A stretch of 42,892 nucleotides of DNA from NCBI RefSeq assembly GCF_012395835.1, contig NZ_JAAZSQ010000017.1, positions 52,430-95,321 of the forward strand, read 5' to 3'. Every line of letters starts with the position of its first letter. Position 1 is the stretch's first letter. Both the position numbers and the translations under genes were made by a program. This stretch comes from Arthrobacter mobilis. Its GTDB lineage: Bacteria > Actinomycetota > Actinomycetes > Actinomycetales > Micrococcaceae. A model generated the notes under the pieces. It had not been told where the DNA came from. It did no database searches and saw only the letters and a list, made by a program, of their open reading frames with translations. Below are positions 17,271 to 26,257 of this stretch, in pieces.

Positions 17271-18174
17271 GGTAACCGTTTTTCCGTTGCCAAGAAAACT
17301 TCAGAGTGCAAATTCTCAAGCGACAGGTCCTTCCCTTATTTTGGGCGTCTGGTAATTCATCGAGGGGCGGGTCTTTAAACCGGCCAAGACCGGAAACTGC
17401 CTGATAGCGCAGCTGAGCTTCCGGAAGCAGCACTTCGCATAATACGAAGACGCAGACTACGACCTGAAGCAGGCGAGTACCCGGCACGGCCTTGGCGGAG
17501 GCAAAGGTCCATGCACTGCTTCTTCTCCACCCGGACATACGCCCCTCCGATCCGGCGTCGGGCTGTGAAGAACGCGATCCCTCACGCAGCTGCGGGGGCT
17601 TGCGGTGGACCGGATCATGTTGAAAACAGTCCGGCGCACCAGTCACTGCCAGGCGCGGAGGCATGGTCGTCTATCTGGCCGAGTTCACCACCAACGTCAG
17701 GACGAGCGCGTGAACGACCCGGAAGAGGCCGCAGTAATCAACGGTGAGGCGGAAGAACAGTTCGATGGGAGCAGGCTGGTTCAGGATGGCAGCGTGGGTG
17801 GCCACTCGACCACAGGGTATGTCTGCGCCTGCGCGGGGTCGTGGGTTTCGATCACCTGGGGAGTGACTTTGATCCAGGGCTGGCCAGTCGAGTATTCGTC
17901 GAGCACCACCTATGGTGCGAGCTCATGATCGAACGAGCTCACCCGGCTGCTGTTCCTGGCCACCCAGTTGTCCGCTCGATCCGGGGAGATGAGTAATGGG
18001 GACGTGCCCATCTACATTCTGGCCGGGCTGGACCAGGTGTTGGACTATGCAGGACTTGCCAGGAGACCGGCAGGGCTCGGAAGCAGGGCTGAATGGGCGG
18101 GACCGAACACTCTGGTCCTGCCCGTACCGGCGGCCGTACCCTCGAAGTGTGGACACCTGCAGCGGGAGGACGCC
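17271..18174. other. 900 bp without a recognisable intact gene
   Basis: Short open frames exist on both strands. One at 17710-17928 (VNDPEEAAVINGEAEEQFDG...) begins at a GTG overlapping an upstream stop, but matches nothing I know. The stretch lies between the ISL3 right end and a GIY-YIG gene and probably contains decayed coding sequence. Confidence 0.3.
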
Positions 18175-18699
18175 ATGGTTCAAGACAGACAGACCACTGT
18201 CGTTTACCGGCTCTACGACAGCGAGCACAAGCTGATTTACATCGGCATGTCTGGAGATCCCTACGCAAGGTTTGACGCCCATAGGCGTGAGTACCCCCTC
18301 ATGTGGCGGATGGTCGAAGAGTTCGAGTGGGACGAGTATGAGACGCGGCAGGAGGCGGCCTACGCCGAGAAGGTGGCCATCCTTCTGGAAATGCCCCCGT
18401 ACAATCGCAGGAAACCCAAAATCCTCCGATACACCTCCGGCGGCCCGAAATACCGGGTTTACACAGAGGAGGAGAGGCGGTTTGCCGTCACGTCCGAGAA
18501 CAGCCCTCTCTACCGAACGCTGCGCCGCCTGGCCGACGAAAAGTTCGATGAAATGCCCAACAAGAGTCGTGCCCGTCAAAAGGAAACCGGGGAATCGGGC
18601 GCCGCATGGATTCGGTTCTTTGCCACCGAGGCGGCGAAGATCAGCTCCCTCTCCGTGAACGACTTCAAGAATCTGGTCTACCGGGGCGACGCCATGTGA
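18175..18699 (+). CDS. Stand-alone GIY-YIG domain protein
   Basis: A 174-residue protein. Near the N-terminus, VVYRLYDSEHKLIYIGMS (about residues 9-26) gives the GIY-YIG hallmark (here YRLY...YIG), followed by an arginine-containing helix PYARFDAHRREYPLMW and a glutamate-containing YETRQEAAYAEKVAI, as in the nuclease fold. The C-terminal 90 residues (TEEERRFAVTSENSPLYRTL and onward) are helical and unassigned. GGGAGGA lies 5 bp before the ATG. It could be a homing-type, repair or defence nuclease. Family members need Tyr, Tyr, Arg and Glu; all have candidates here. No partner gene is close by, and the DNA on both sides is non-coding relic. Confidence 0.75.
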   Translation: MVQDRQTTVVYRLYDSEHKLIYIGMSGDPYARFDAHRREYPLMWRMVEEFEWDEYETRQEAAYAEKVAILLEMPPYNRRKPKILRYTSGGPKYRVYTEEERRFAVTSENSPLYRTLRRLADEKFDEMPNKSRARQKETGESGAAWIRFFATEAAKISSLSVNDFKNLVYRGDAM

Positions 18700-19638
18700 T
18701 CTGGCGCGGGTGGACTACTGCTAGTTCCCCGCTATGTGCTCTTCCATTCAGTGCGGGGCTTGGATGATGCGCGGCGATACGTAAATAGATCTCGCGCGAC
18801 GATCTTCGACTGATCATGCCACGGTGCGGGCCTTCCTGTAGTGGAAGTCGGAAGGGCCATTCCCGTGTCCAGGCCCTGCAAACGCTGGGGTTCGGACAGG
18901 TAAAGGCTCGCAGATCGCGCCGGTGCCCGTGCTTTGGTCCTACTGTCGGAACTGAGGCCTGTCTCCAACTTGCTGGCAGTCGCCGCCTCAGCGTTCGGAG
19001 TGCCGCCCGCAGGACCGTCAGTGGTAACGCAGTGCTTGGCGCCACGATCCTCGGGTTCACCGCGAAACTGGTGACGATACCTGCCCTTGGCCAGCATCTT
19101 CCGCCGCGAATTGCACACTGACTTGCGCGTCATGTTCCTGGTGTCCAAGGAAGGCTATGTCGACCTCGAGCACCAGACGGGCTGCCCGCGACTGCCTTGA
19201 AGCCCTGTTCAGATTGGTCTTGGAAGTCGGCCGGTTAGGACTTTTGGCGCCGGCCCGCCCTTTCGGCAAAGGCATCCAAGGCCTGCAGCATCTCGGGTGC
19301 GCGCACCCGTAAGGATCTTGATCCCATTCTTATGTTTGCCCCGACAGCCCAGCCGCCGGCATCGCCGTTGACGACCTCGCACTACAGCGACAGTTGCTCC
19401 CTGTGAGTATTCCAAGATGCCTAACCACATCAAATCAGTCGGAGCTGCATAACGCGATGCGCAAAGCCAAGATCCAAGCTGGGCCGCTTGCCAGTAGGCT
19501 GGCCTCTCCCCCCGACGCCGTGCATCAAATCAGAGAGATCACCGACACGGAAATCGGAAAGGACGCCAGAAACGCCCGATCCTTGAACGCAGACGGCCCC
19601 TGGCAGCCGCTAGTGGCCGTCTGCGTTCGGCATCCGTT
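18700..19638. other. 940 bp without a recognisable gene
   Basis: Frames on both strands are short or of poor codon character. It separates the GIY-YIG gene from the end of the partition operon. I see no repeats matching the palindrome array and no convincing terminator. Confidence 0.35.
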
Positions 19639-20412
19639 TCAGGAACCGACGGGACGTCCCTTGGGTACGGCTCCGGGGTCCGCGTCGAACCGTTCGCCGT
19701 CGTTGTACTTCTCTTCCAGCTCGGCGCACATCTTGTCCACAGCAGCACAAACGAACTCCGACATCGTCAGATACTTCGTCAGGTGCCGAGTGGCGTTGTA
19801 GGTGGAGCGCATCCTGTTCCCCGAATCGATCGGCTGGTGGAAGCTCGTCTTCTTCGACTTCGGTGGCGCCGGCAGCTCCTGGAGAGTCGGCTGGAGCGGG
19901 ATGGACGGTACCGGCGCCGGGGCGGCCGCAGGCGACACATTGCCCTGCAGCGGCACGGCCTGGACCTGCGGCTGCGGTGCCTGAGCATGCGGCTCAATCG
20001 GGCCTTGGACGGACGGCTGCTGGGCCGGGGCGGCCGCGGGAGAAGCGGCGTAGGCCTGGAGCGGCGCCGGGAGGGACTGCACGTATTCCTGGGCCGGTGG
20101 CTGTGGTGCCTCCTGTGGTGCACTCATGGTTGGCAGGGGCGCCGGAGCTGGGGCCGACTCCCCCACCTGCACGGGCTGTGTCTCGAGCACATGGACAGGA
20201 GCCGCATCGGCGGCCGGCGGCTCCGTCGCCGTTCGGGTGTCGGGGGCAGTCTCTGGCTGATGTTCCTCTGCAGCTGGCGGCTCGTACTCCTTGGCCCCGA
20301 TCATCTCAGCGACCACGCCGGATCCGGCCGCCTTCTTCAGTCCGCCGCGTTTGAACTTGGCCAGCGGGTTGTCACTGCCGCCGCGGGCAACGGGCGGCGG
20401 TGTCGGGCTCAC
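19639..20412 (-). CDS. parB: ParB-like centromere-binding partition protein
   Basis: A 257-residue protein whose GTG start overlaps the parA stop (GTGA). The N-terminus is basic (NPLAKFKRGGLKKAAG), the middle (about residues 45-175) is a Pro/Ala/Gln-rich linker, and the C-terminus (KTSFHQPIDSGNRMRSTYN, ATRHLTKYLTMSEFVCAAVD, KMCAELEEKYNDG) has the short strand plus two helices of the ribbon-helix-helix proteins paired with ParA on actinobacterial plasmids. It should bind the centromere, probably the palindrome array upstream of parA, stimulate ParA ATPase and repress the operon. It is not a canonical ParB/Spo0J with a CTP-binding domain; the name reflects position. Confidence 0.7.
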   Translation of the reverse strand: MSPTPPPVARGGSDNPLAKFKRGGLKKAAGSGVVAEMIGAKEYEPPAAEEHQPETAPDTRTATEPPAADAAPVHVLETQPVQVGESAPAPAPLPTMSAPQEAPQPPAQEYVQSLPAPLQAYAASPAAAPAQQPSVQGPIEPHAQAPQPQVQAVPLQGNVSPAAAPAPVPSIPLQPTLQELPAPPKSKKTSFHQPIDSGNRMRSTYNATRHLTKYLTMSEFVCAAVDKMCAELEEKYNDGERFDADPGAVPKGRPVGS

Positions 20413-21236
20413 AGCTGGACTCCGTTCCAGATCGTGCGGGCAAGCTTCTCCAGGTCATCACGCAACGGGTTGGCCGCGGAGCCATAGCTGCGCAACGGTG
20501 CGGCGGCTGCCTGCGCCTTAGAGAACAACTCCCGGTCCGACAGCACAGGATCCAGCACCAGGTCTCCCCACTTTTCGTGGACCTGTTCGATCCAGTGGGT
20601 TTGGTCGCTGCGGCCCTTGCGGACCTTGTTGATGACCACCCCGACGGGGACCAGGTCCTCGTTCAGGTTCTCCTGGACTTCGCCGATGGTCGTGGCGATT
20701 TCGTTAAGGCCCTCCACGGAGGACACGCGGGGTTCGGTCACCAGCAGCGCATGTGTGGCAGCGGTCAGGGCGTTCACTGTCAGCAGACCCAGCGACGGAG
20801 GGCAGTCGATCAGGACGATGTCGAATTCATCGACCATGCCCCTCAGTGCGGTGCGCAGGCGCCGTTCCCGGGCAATCATTGAATCGCGTTCGCGGGTGGC
20901 CAGGTTCCGCTCGGCAGCAATCAGGTGCAGGGCCGGGTAGGACTCGTCGCGGGTCATCCGCGGCTGCCAGGCGTCGCCGGCAAGCATGACCGCGTCAGCG
21001 GCCACGCCGGGCATGATCTTCTGGTTTTGGTCCGGGTCACCTGCCAGGACGTCGTTCAGGGTGAACTCCGGCTGCTCGACTCCCAGGGCGGAGGTGACGT
21101 TGTACTGCGGATCCGCGTCGATCACCAGGACGCGCAGCTCGAGCACCTGGGAAAACATTTCGGCCAGCCCTGTCACGAGGGTGGTCTTGCCTACCCCGCC
21201 CTTTTGGTTGCAGATGGCGACGATTTTTGCCGGCAT
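20409..21236 (-). CDS. parA: ParA partition ATPase
   Basis: A 275-residue MinD/ParA ATPase. The deviant Walker A is KGGVGKTT (residues about 11-18), switch I is DADPQ, and Walker B is VLIDCPPSLGLL. SSVEGLNEI and VINKVRKG follow as in plasmid ParAs, and the protein has no N-terminal DNA-binding extension (type Ib-like length). I choose MPAKIV as start; GGAAGG lies 10 bp upstream, and an in-frame ATG at 21254 is possible. Together with the RHH protein that follows by overlap, and the repeats just upstream, it forms a complete partition locus that segregates the replicon at division. Confidence 0.93.
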   Translation of the reverse strand: MPAKIVAICNQKGGVGKTTLVTGLAEMFSQVLELRVLVIDADPQYNVTSALGVEQPEFTLNDVLAGDPDQNQKIMPGVAADAVMLAGDAWQPRMTRDESYPALHLIAAERNLATRERDSMIARERRLRTALRGMVDEFDIVLIDCPPSLGLLTVNALTAATHALLVTEPRVSSVEGLNEIATTIGEVQENLNEDLVPVGVVINKVRKGRSDQTHWIEQVHEKWGDLVLDPVLSDRELFSKAQAAAAPLRSYGSAANPLRDDLEKLARTIWNGVQL

Positions 21237-21399
21237 GGTTTCAGTACCTTCCATAGCCAATTCTGGTTTAAGGGTGCGGAAGGCCCGCCTCTGCCGAGAG
21301 AGCGTCGGGCCGGCACCGACTGCCCTTAACCCTAGTGGCGCTCCGCGCACGCTGCAGGCAGGCACGCCCGCGACACGCCCCTTTTCTTCCAATGGTGTA

Positions 21400-22548
21400 A
21401 ATGGTTCCATTGCGGGCGTTGCCACCGTTGGAGGCGTTGCCAGCAGGTGTATACAGGCACCACGGGTGGCTTCGCCCCGTCCCGCGCTTTGCTTGGCATC
21501 CGATCGGGCACTAATAGTTCTGTTTACTCCATTGCTTCCAAACCGTGCTTTGCGCCCGTCGGAAGAAACGGAACCATTTCCGAGAGCCGGGACGCAGCCT
21601 GTGTGGAAGTAAAGCTGGTAATGGAACCGTTAGGGGCAATAACACCATTGCTGCCATAGGGTCCAAAGATTCATGCGCTGGCAACCGAGGCTGTAGTTCA
21701 ATCACAGCTCAGGTCTGAGAACTTTAGGAGACATCACCAGCAATGGAGGCAATGCTTCCTTTGCCTCCTGCCTGGCCGACGTAGCGCCCGGATGCCTTCG
21801 CAGAACGGGCTTTGGAACCGGCAGCACCTTCGGGCACAGCACCTACATCGGAATCAATGGTTCCGTTTCTTCTACCTCGGGGCCGGACGGTCGCCAGCCC
21901 CCGCCCCTCGGCGGCACCGCCGCACCGTAGGAAGCAAAGGAGTAAATGCTTCCATTAAGCGCAGGCCCGCGGCAGCAGCCGAAGGCGCCACCCGGAGGCA
22001 ATGGAACCATTGGTAGCAACAAAATCAATGGAGGCGAAAACTCCAATGCAGGCGTTAGTAGAGGCGGCGTCGAGGACCTTGCCTGGATACTGCTGTCCGG
22101 ATCTATTGGTGGCAACGCCTCTCTTGGATTTATTGCTTCCATTTCCACCAATGAAGGCAATGCCGCCAAGGGCGGCACCGGAAGCCACGGATGCCGCGGA
22201 TGGCGGAGGATCAAAAGCCAGCAATAGAACCATTTCCTCCGGCAGTGCCGCTCCTGCACGACCTCCTGGGCCAGTCTCTGATCCCTTATACAAAGGGCGG
22301 CGCACCCGCAGCCCCCATGCCGCCGTACCCCGGTCCTAGCACACAGTGGAATCAATGGAACCGTTTCTGCCATTGGAGCCAACGGATCCCCAGCATCTGC
22401 CACTTCAACTGTCGGTCTGATACGGGCGAGGGGGCATCGGATGCTTTGGTGGAAATGCTTCCAAAGGTTCTATTGCGGCCACGGCCACCGAGATGAGGCG
22501 CCCGATTCCATTGCCTCCATTAGTGCCATTAAGTTTAAAGGAACCATT
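21400..22548. repeat. parS: Array of 12-bp palindromes, consensus AATGGWWCCATT: probable centromere
   Basis: Near-palindromic 12-mers occur at 21400 (AATGGTTCCATT), 21567 (AACGGAACCATT), 21619 (AATGGAACCGTT), 21856 (AATGGTTCCGTT), 21945 (AATGCTTCCATT), 22000 (AATGGAACCATT), 22223 (AATAGAACCATT), 22354 (AATGGAACCGTT) and 22537 (AAAGGAACCATT). Many half sites such as GGAGGCAATG and GCTTCCA lie between them. The region has no credible gene; its forced translations are low-complexity Gly/Asn/Ser. It lies immediately upstream of parA-parB, where partition centromeres and operon operators usually sit. Spacing is irregular, unlike CRISPR or simple iterons. Confidence 0.7.
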
Positions 22549-24011
22549 TCTACCAATATCTCCCGTAGTCTCACGGAGCGGATGAAGCCATACCGAACGC
22601 AGGAGCATGACAGAGGTAGCCGCGGCTGTCACAACCGCAGGGTCCATCCTGCCGTCCGGGATCAGGCTGCCTACGTGCCGGTGGAAGCGGACAGGCCGGT
22701 GGGGAAGCAGCGGGCAGAAACCGTCGGGCGGGCTGGTGCGGACCTGCACCACTGTCTGCTGCCCCGGTATCGTCATCCTATTGCAGTGCTGCAGTCAGGT
22801 CTGGCTGGAAGGTCAGGACCCTTGGTGCCGGGATTCCGGTGATGTACCTGGCACGAGGAGGACGCCCAGCGGCCTGACAGTCGGAGCTGCCGGCCGCCTG
22901 CGCCCTGCGGATGCGGGTAATCTTGCGGACGCTTTCCACGGTCGCGGCCCGTTTTGACACGGTCCAGGGCCCTCCCGCCCATCCGGTCCTGCCGGGCCGC
23001 CACTCCGCGTGCTCTCCGGACCAGCCGCAGCCCTTGCCCCGGAGACCTGGCGGCGCGCCGGGACTTCCAGTTGACGATCTCCTTCGGCGGAGGGTGGGTG
23101 GGTAGGGGAGTGCCTGATTGATGCCGGCAGCAGTCCCGTCCCGTCATGGCGCCGTCGCCCTCCGGTCCGTGTGGCGTGGAACCGGATGTTGTTGCACCCA
23201 TCCTGGGTTGCCTGGGCAGCAGCTGCACGGATCAGGCAACCCGGTCGGGCCTGCCATGCTGTCTGATCCGGCTCGAACCGTTCCAGTACTCGTGCAGGCG
23301 CCGCATCGACTCGCCAGGCCTGTAGGGTGCAGCCGACTGCCGAAGCGGACCTCCACAGAGGGGAGTGAGCCGGCCGGATCCGGACCAGGACCCGCGTGGA
23401 GCTGCTGTCGCTGCCGACCGCCCGGCTCGGCGACTTACTGCACGGCGCCTGCGTAGCGGGTGGGATAGAGGTTCGCCTCGGGGTCCGCGGAAGACGAGAC
23501 CGGCCGTCCAGCCGACACGGGCAAGGCAGAGTGAAGCAGCCGCGGCAGGGCGTGCTCCCGTCGATGATAGCTCCCAGCATGTCCGGCCGATCCTGTGGCT
23601 GGCCTAAATGAAGCGGAACTCCCTCATAGGCTTCCCGCGGTTGGGGTCGGCGGCATCCTTGCTGCTGCCGGCGCGAAGCAGGCGGCAACGGCCCGGAAAC
23701 GGTAGCGGCGCGCTGCCGGACGCACGCGTTTAAGCGGTCCCGCGCCGCTGCGCGCGGTGGCAATCGAAAGTATCGCGTCTGTTGTGGCTCTGGATTTGAT
23801 GTCGCTGGGGGCGGACGATGGAGGTGCTTGCTGCGGTGACGCCGTTCCGTCCCTGGTGCTGTTCTTCAGCCCGTGTTTAAGCGTGGCGCGGAGGGTCCGC
23901 AGGAGCCGTGGATTGTTGCCTGTGAGCACGAGTACTAGAGTCCTGATGTTTCCGCCTTCTGCGCAGCAAGCACCTATCGGGCAATCAGGAGCGAGCAAGC
24001 GGGAGGCTGTC
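22549..24011. other. 1.46 kb without a recognisable intact gene
   Basis: GC-rich frames are open for long distances on the minus strand, but their proteins are low-complexity Arg/Pro/Ala and change character between frames. A short piece at 22778-22960 (VRKITRIRRAQ...) has slightly better codon use but no family. It may contain decayed backbone genes between the centromere and the IS110 relic. Confidence 0.3.
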
Positions 24012-25251
24012 ATGGACCTGGTCCATGAGCGGGCTGCGGGGATCGATATCTCCAAGAAGGACGCCAAGGCCGCGGTCCGGGTCCCGGGCAAACGGGCCGG
24101 GACGTTCACGACCCGGGTCACGACGTGGGGCGCGACCACGAACGAGATCCTGTCGCTGCGGGACATGCTCGTGGCCGGGAAGGTCACTACCGTGGTGATG
24201 GAGGCGACCAGCGATTACTGGAAGCCGTTCTACTACCTGTTCGAGGACGTGCTGCCGGTGATGCTGGTCAATGCCAGGGCTGCACGGAACATTCCGGGCC
24301 GCAAGACCGACGTCTCGGACGCGGCCTGGCTCGCGCAGCTGGGCGCCCACGGGCTGCTGCGGGCCTGTTTCGTCCCACCGGCACCCGTCCGGGAGCTGCG
24401 GGATTTGACCCGGGCCCGCACGGTTGCCGTCCAGGACCGCACCTAAGGAGGTCCAGCGGCCGGGAAGTTCCTCGAGTCCACCGGCATCAAGCTCTCCGCC
24501 TCGGTCTCGGACCTGATGGGCGCTTCCTCCTTAGGCGATGCTCAACGCGCTGATCGACGGGGAGCGGGACCCGGCCAGACTCGCGGAACTGGCCAGGGGA
24601 ACCATGCGCCGGCGCATCCCGGAACCCGCCGAGGCGCTCACCGGCAGGTTCAGCGAACACCACGCCTTCATCGCCCGGATGCACCTGGAACGGATCGATT
24701 CGATCACCGGCTGGGTCGACCGCCTCACCGAACAGATCGAGGAGGCGATGGAACCCTTTCGCACCGCGCGGGACTTCCTGATCACCATCCGGGCGTCTCC
24801 ACGACGGTAGCGGACGTGATCGTCACCGAGACCGGCGCGGACATGTCCCGGTTCGAAACCCCTGGCCGGCTCGCCTCCTGGGCCGGTGTCAGCCCGGGGT
24901 CCAACGAATCCGCCGGCCGGGTGAAGTCCTCCCATACCCGCCCGGGCAACAGCCACCTCAGGGGCGCCCTGGGCACCGCGGCCATGTCCATCGCCCGCCA
25001 CCCCGGGGACAGCTACCCCGGCGCCCGATACAAACGGCTCCTCGCCCGCCGGGGCAAACCCAGGTCCCATCGTCGCCACCGAACACACCATCCTCGAAGC
25101 CGTCTGGCGCATGCTTGCCGAGGGCGTTTGCTATGCAGACCCCGGCGCCGGCTTCACCCGCACAGACCCCGACAAGGCTCGGAACAATGCCGTCCAGCGT
25201 CTCCGCGACCTTGGATACAACGTCATCCTGACCCCGGTCGCCTCAGCCTGA
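24012..25251 (+). pseudogene. IS110-family transposase, several frameshifts
   Basis: The first frame gives AAGIDISKKDAKAAVRVPGK (first Asp of the DEDD RuvC-like domain), VVMEATSDYWKPFYY (Glu) and KTDVSDAAWLAQLGAHGLLR (Asp pair), then stops at 24446. The second frame carries AMLNALIDGERDPARLAELA and HAFIARMHLERID. The third gives TETGADMSRFETPGRLASWA, then GVSPGSNESAGRVKSSHTRP with the C-terminal serine region, and the last gives DPDKARNNAVQRLRDLGYNV and a stop at 25251. All IS110 domains are present across about 410 codons but in at least three frames. No terminal repeats are visible, as is usual for IS110. Confidence 0.75.
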
Positions 25252-25343
25252 CCTACTACCCCACTTTCGTACTAGGGCATGACGAAATCGACGCGCCGGG
25301 CATCTCCCCTTGATGCACCCACACTCATGTGTAGAGTTAGGGG

Positions 25344-25490
25344 ACAGCAAAGGGACCCTCCATGGGGGGTCGGCTATGGAGCAGCACCCGGCCGGGAGCT
25401 GCTTGGAGGCTCTTCACCTGGTAGCCGGGAAGCAGTAGGTGTGGAGCTGGAAACTTCATCGGAAGGCCCGCCTCATGCGGGCCTTCCCGT
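25344..25490 (+). ncRNA. Predicted small RNA, copy 2, facing the RHH gene at 25493
   Basis: A promoter-like pair TTGATG (25310-25315) and TAGAGT (25332-25337), 16 bp apart, is followed by a structured stretch: AGCAGC (25380) pairs with GCTGCT (25398), then ACCTGG, AGCCGG and AAGCA, and a terminator hairpin at 25461-25487. The same words in the same order, with a stem before and a hairpin after, occur at 28125-28295. No ORF with a ribosome site is present. It resembles a countertranscript copy-control RNA whose target has been lost. Confidence 0.5.
25461..25487 (+). terminator. Hairpin terminator of small RNA copy 2
   Basis: GGAAGGCCCGC and GCGGGCCTTCC form a perfect 11-bp stem around a CTCAT loop. 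A short CGTGTTT follows on the plus strand. It sits 5 bp from the stop codon of the minus-strand RHH gene, so it may act in both directions. Confidence 0.7.
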
Positions 25491-25492
25491 GT

Positions 25493-25717
25493 TTAGGAGG
25501 CCTTTGGGCCGATAGGCGGCTCCTCCTGCGTCCGGTCCTGGTTTTCGCTCCGCAGCTTCTCAATCAGGGTCGCGGCCACGTACTCGCTGACGGTCAGGCC
25601 GCCGACCGCCGCGGCGGCGACTAGCAGGTCGTGATCCGATACTGGCACACGGGTTCCGACCAAGCGGCGTTCGCCTTTGCTCCGTTGGCCGCCTCCGCGG
25701 TTTCCTGTTGCAGTCAT
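25493..25717 (-). CDS. Small ribbon-helix-helix-like protein, copy 2
   Basis: A 74-residue basic-to-acidic protein started at the ATG with AGAAGGAC about 12 bp upstream. The segment RRLVGTRVPVSDHDLLVAAA, then GLTVSEYVAATLIEKL, is a beta strand plus two helices, like CopG/Arc/plasmid RHH regulators. The tail EEPPIGPKA resembles EELPIGRIA of the second RHH gene at 28299. A hairpin and an oppositely directed RNA lie just past its stop. Downstream on its own strand, where copy 1 is followed by rep, there is only an IS110 relic. Function as a copy-number repressor is inferred. Confidence 0.65.
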   Translation of the reverse strand: MTATGNRGGGQRSKGERRLVGTRVPVSDHDLLVAAAAVGGLTVSEYVAATLIEKLRSENQDRTQEEPPIGPKAS

Positions 25718-26023
25718 AGGGTCTGCTGTCCTTCTAATCCCGTGCGGGTGCCTGGGCTTGCCCGGGATCGGGTGCGGCAGGCGCTCCGACTCCACTGCGG
25801 TTTAGCGGAGCGGTCAGCTGGTTACAGCCGGGTGGCTTGGGTTCAGCCTCCACCGGTTGCCGCCAGCGAAGGCTGTAACTTTTTCCAACTGATCCCGAAC
25901 CTACCACCGGCTCCACCCGGGTCGCGGGAAGCTGTAACAGGCATTTTCGCCCGTAGTCGTGCGGTAATCCGGCAGCAGGCAAGGGCGGGCGTTCGTCGAC
26001 GTACATACGGCTTTGCGGCGAAC

Positions 26024-26138
26024 CGATGGTTCCGATGACAGAAATGGAACCAATTCCGCCGCACCGCTGTTCGGCCTCCGGAGCAATGGCATCGAGCCCG
26101 AAAACAGACAGGGTGGCAATAGAATCAATGGAACCATT
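26024..26138. repeat. Second cluster of the AATGGWWCCATT palindrome
   Basis: CGATGGTTCCGA (26024), AATGGAACCAAT (26043) and a perfect AATGGAACCATT (26127) occur within 115 bp, with half sites such as AGCAATGG between. They match the array at 21400-22548, about 3.5 kb away, and lie just past the rep stop codon (26258) in a stretch (25718-26257) that has no recognisable gene. The partition protein may bind both sites. Confidence 0.65.
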
Positions 26139-26257
26139 TCCTCCCGCGGCCGCACTGGATGGCCCGCTCGCAACGTGTACCGGCAGCACGGAATGCCCAT
26201 GCCGGAGGAACGCCGTTGAAAATCATTATGTTTACGGCGTGTCGCGGTGCGGACTCC

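Noticed and set aside
19783-20487. Leucine/arginine-rich plus-strand ORFs opposite parB
   Set aside because: They are antisense shadows of the Pro/Ala-rich ParB linker.
21400-22548. Possible CRISPR array or glycine/asparagine-rich structural protein
   Set aside because: The repeat units are 12-bp palindromes at irregular distances, without constant-length spacers, and all frames are broken. A centromere or operator array fits better.
22813-23763. A 316-codon minus-strand ORF
   Set aside because: Composition is Arg/Pro/Ser-rich without domain structure, it has no start signal, and its codon character changes along the length.
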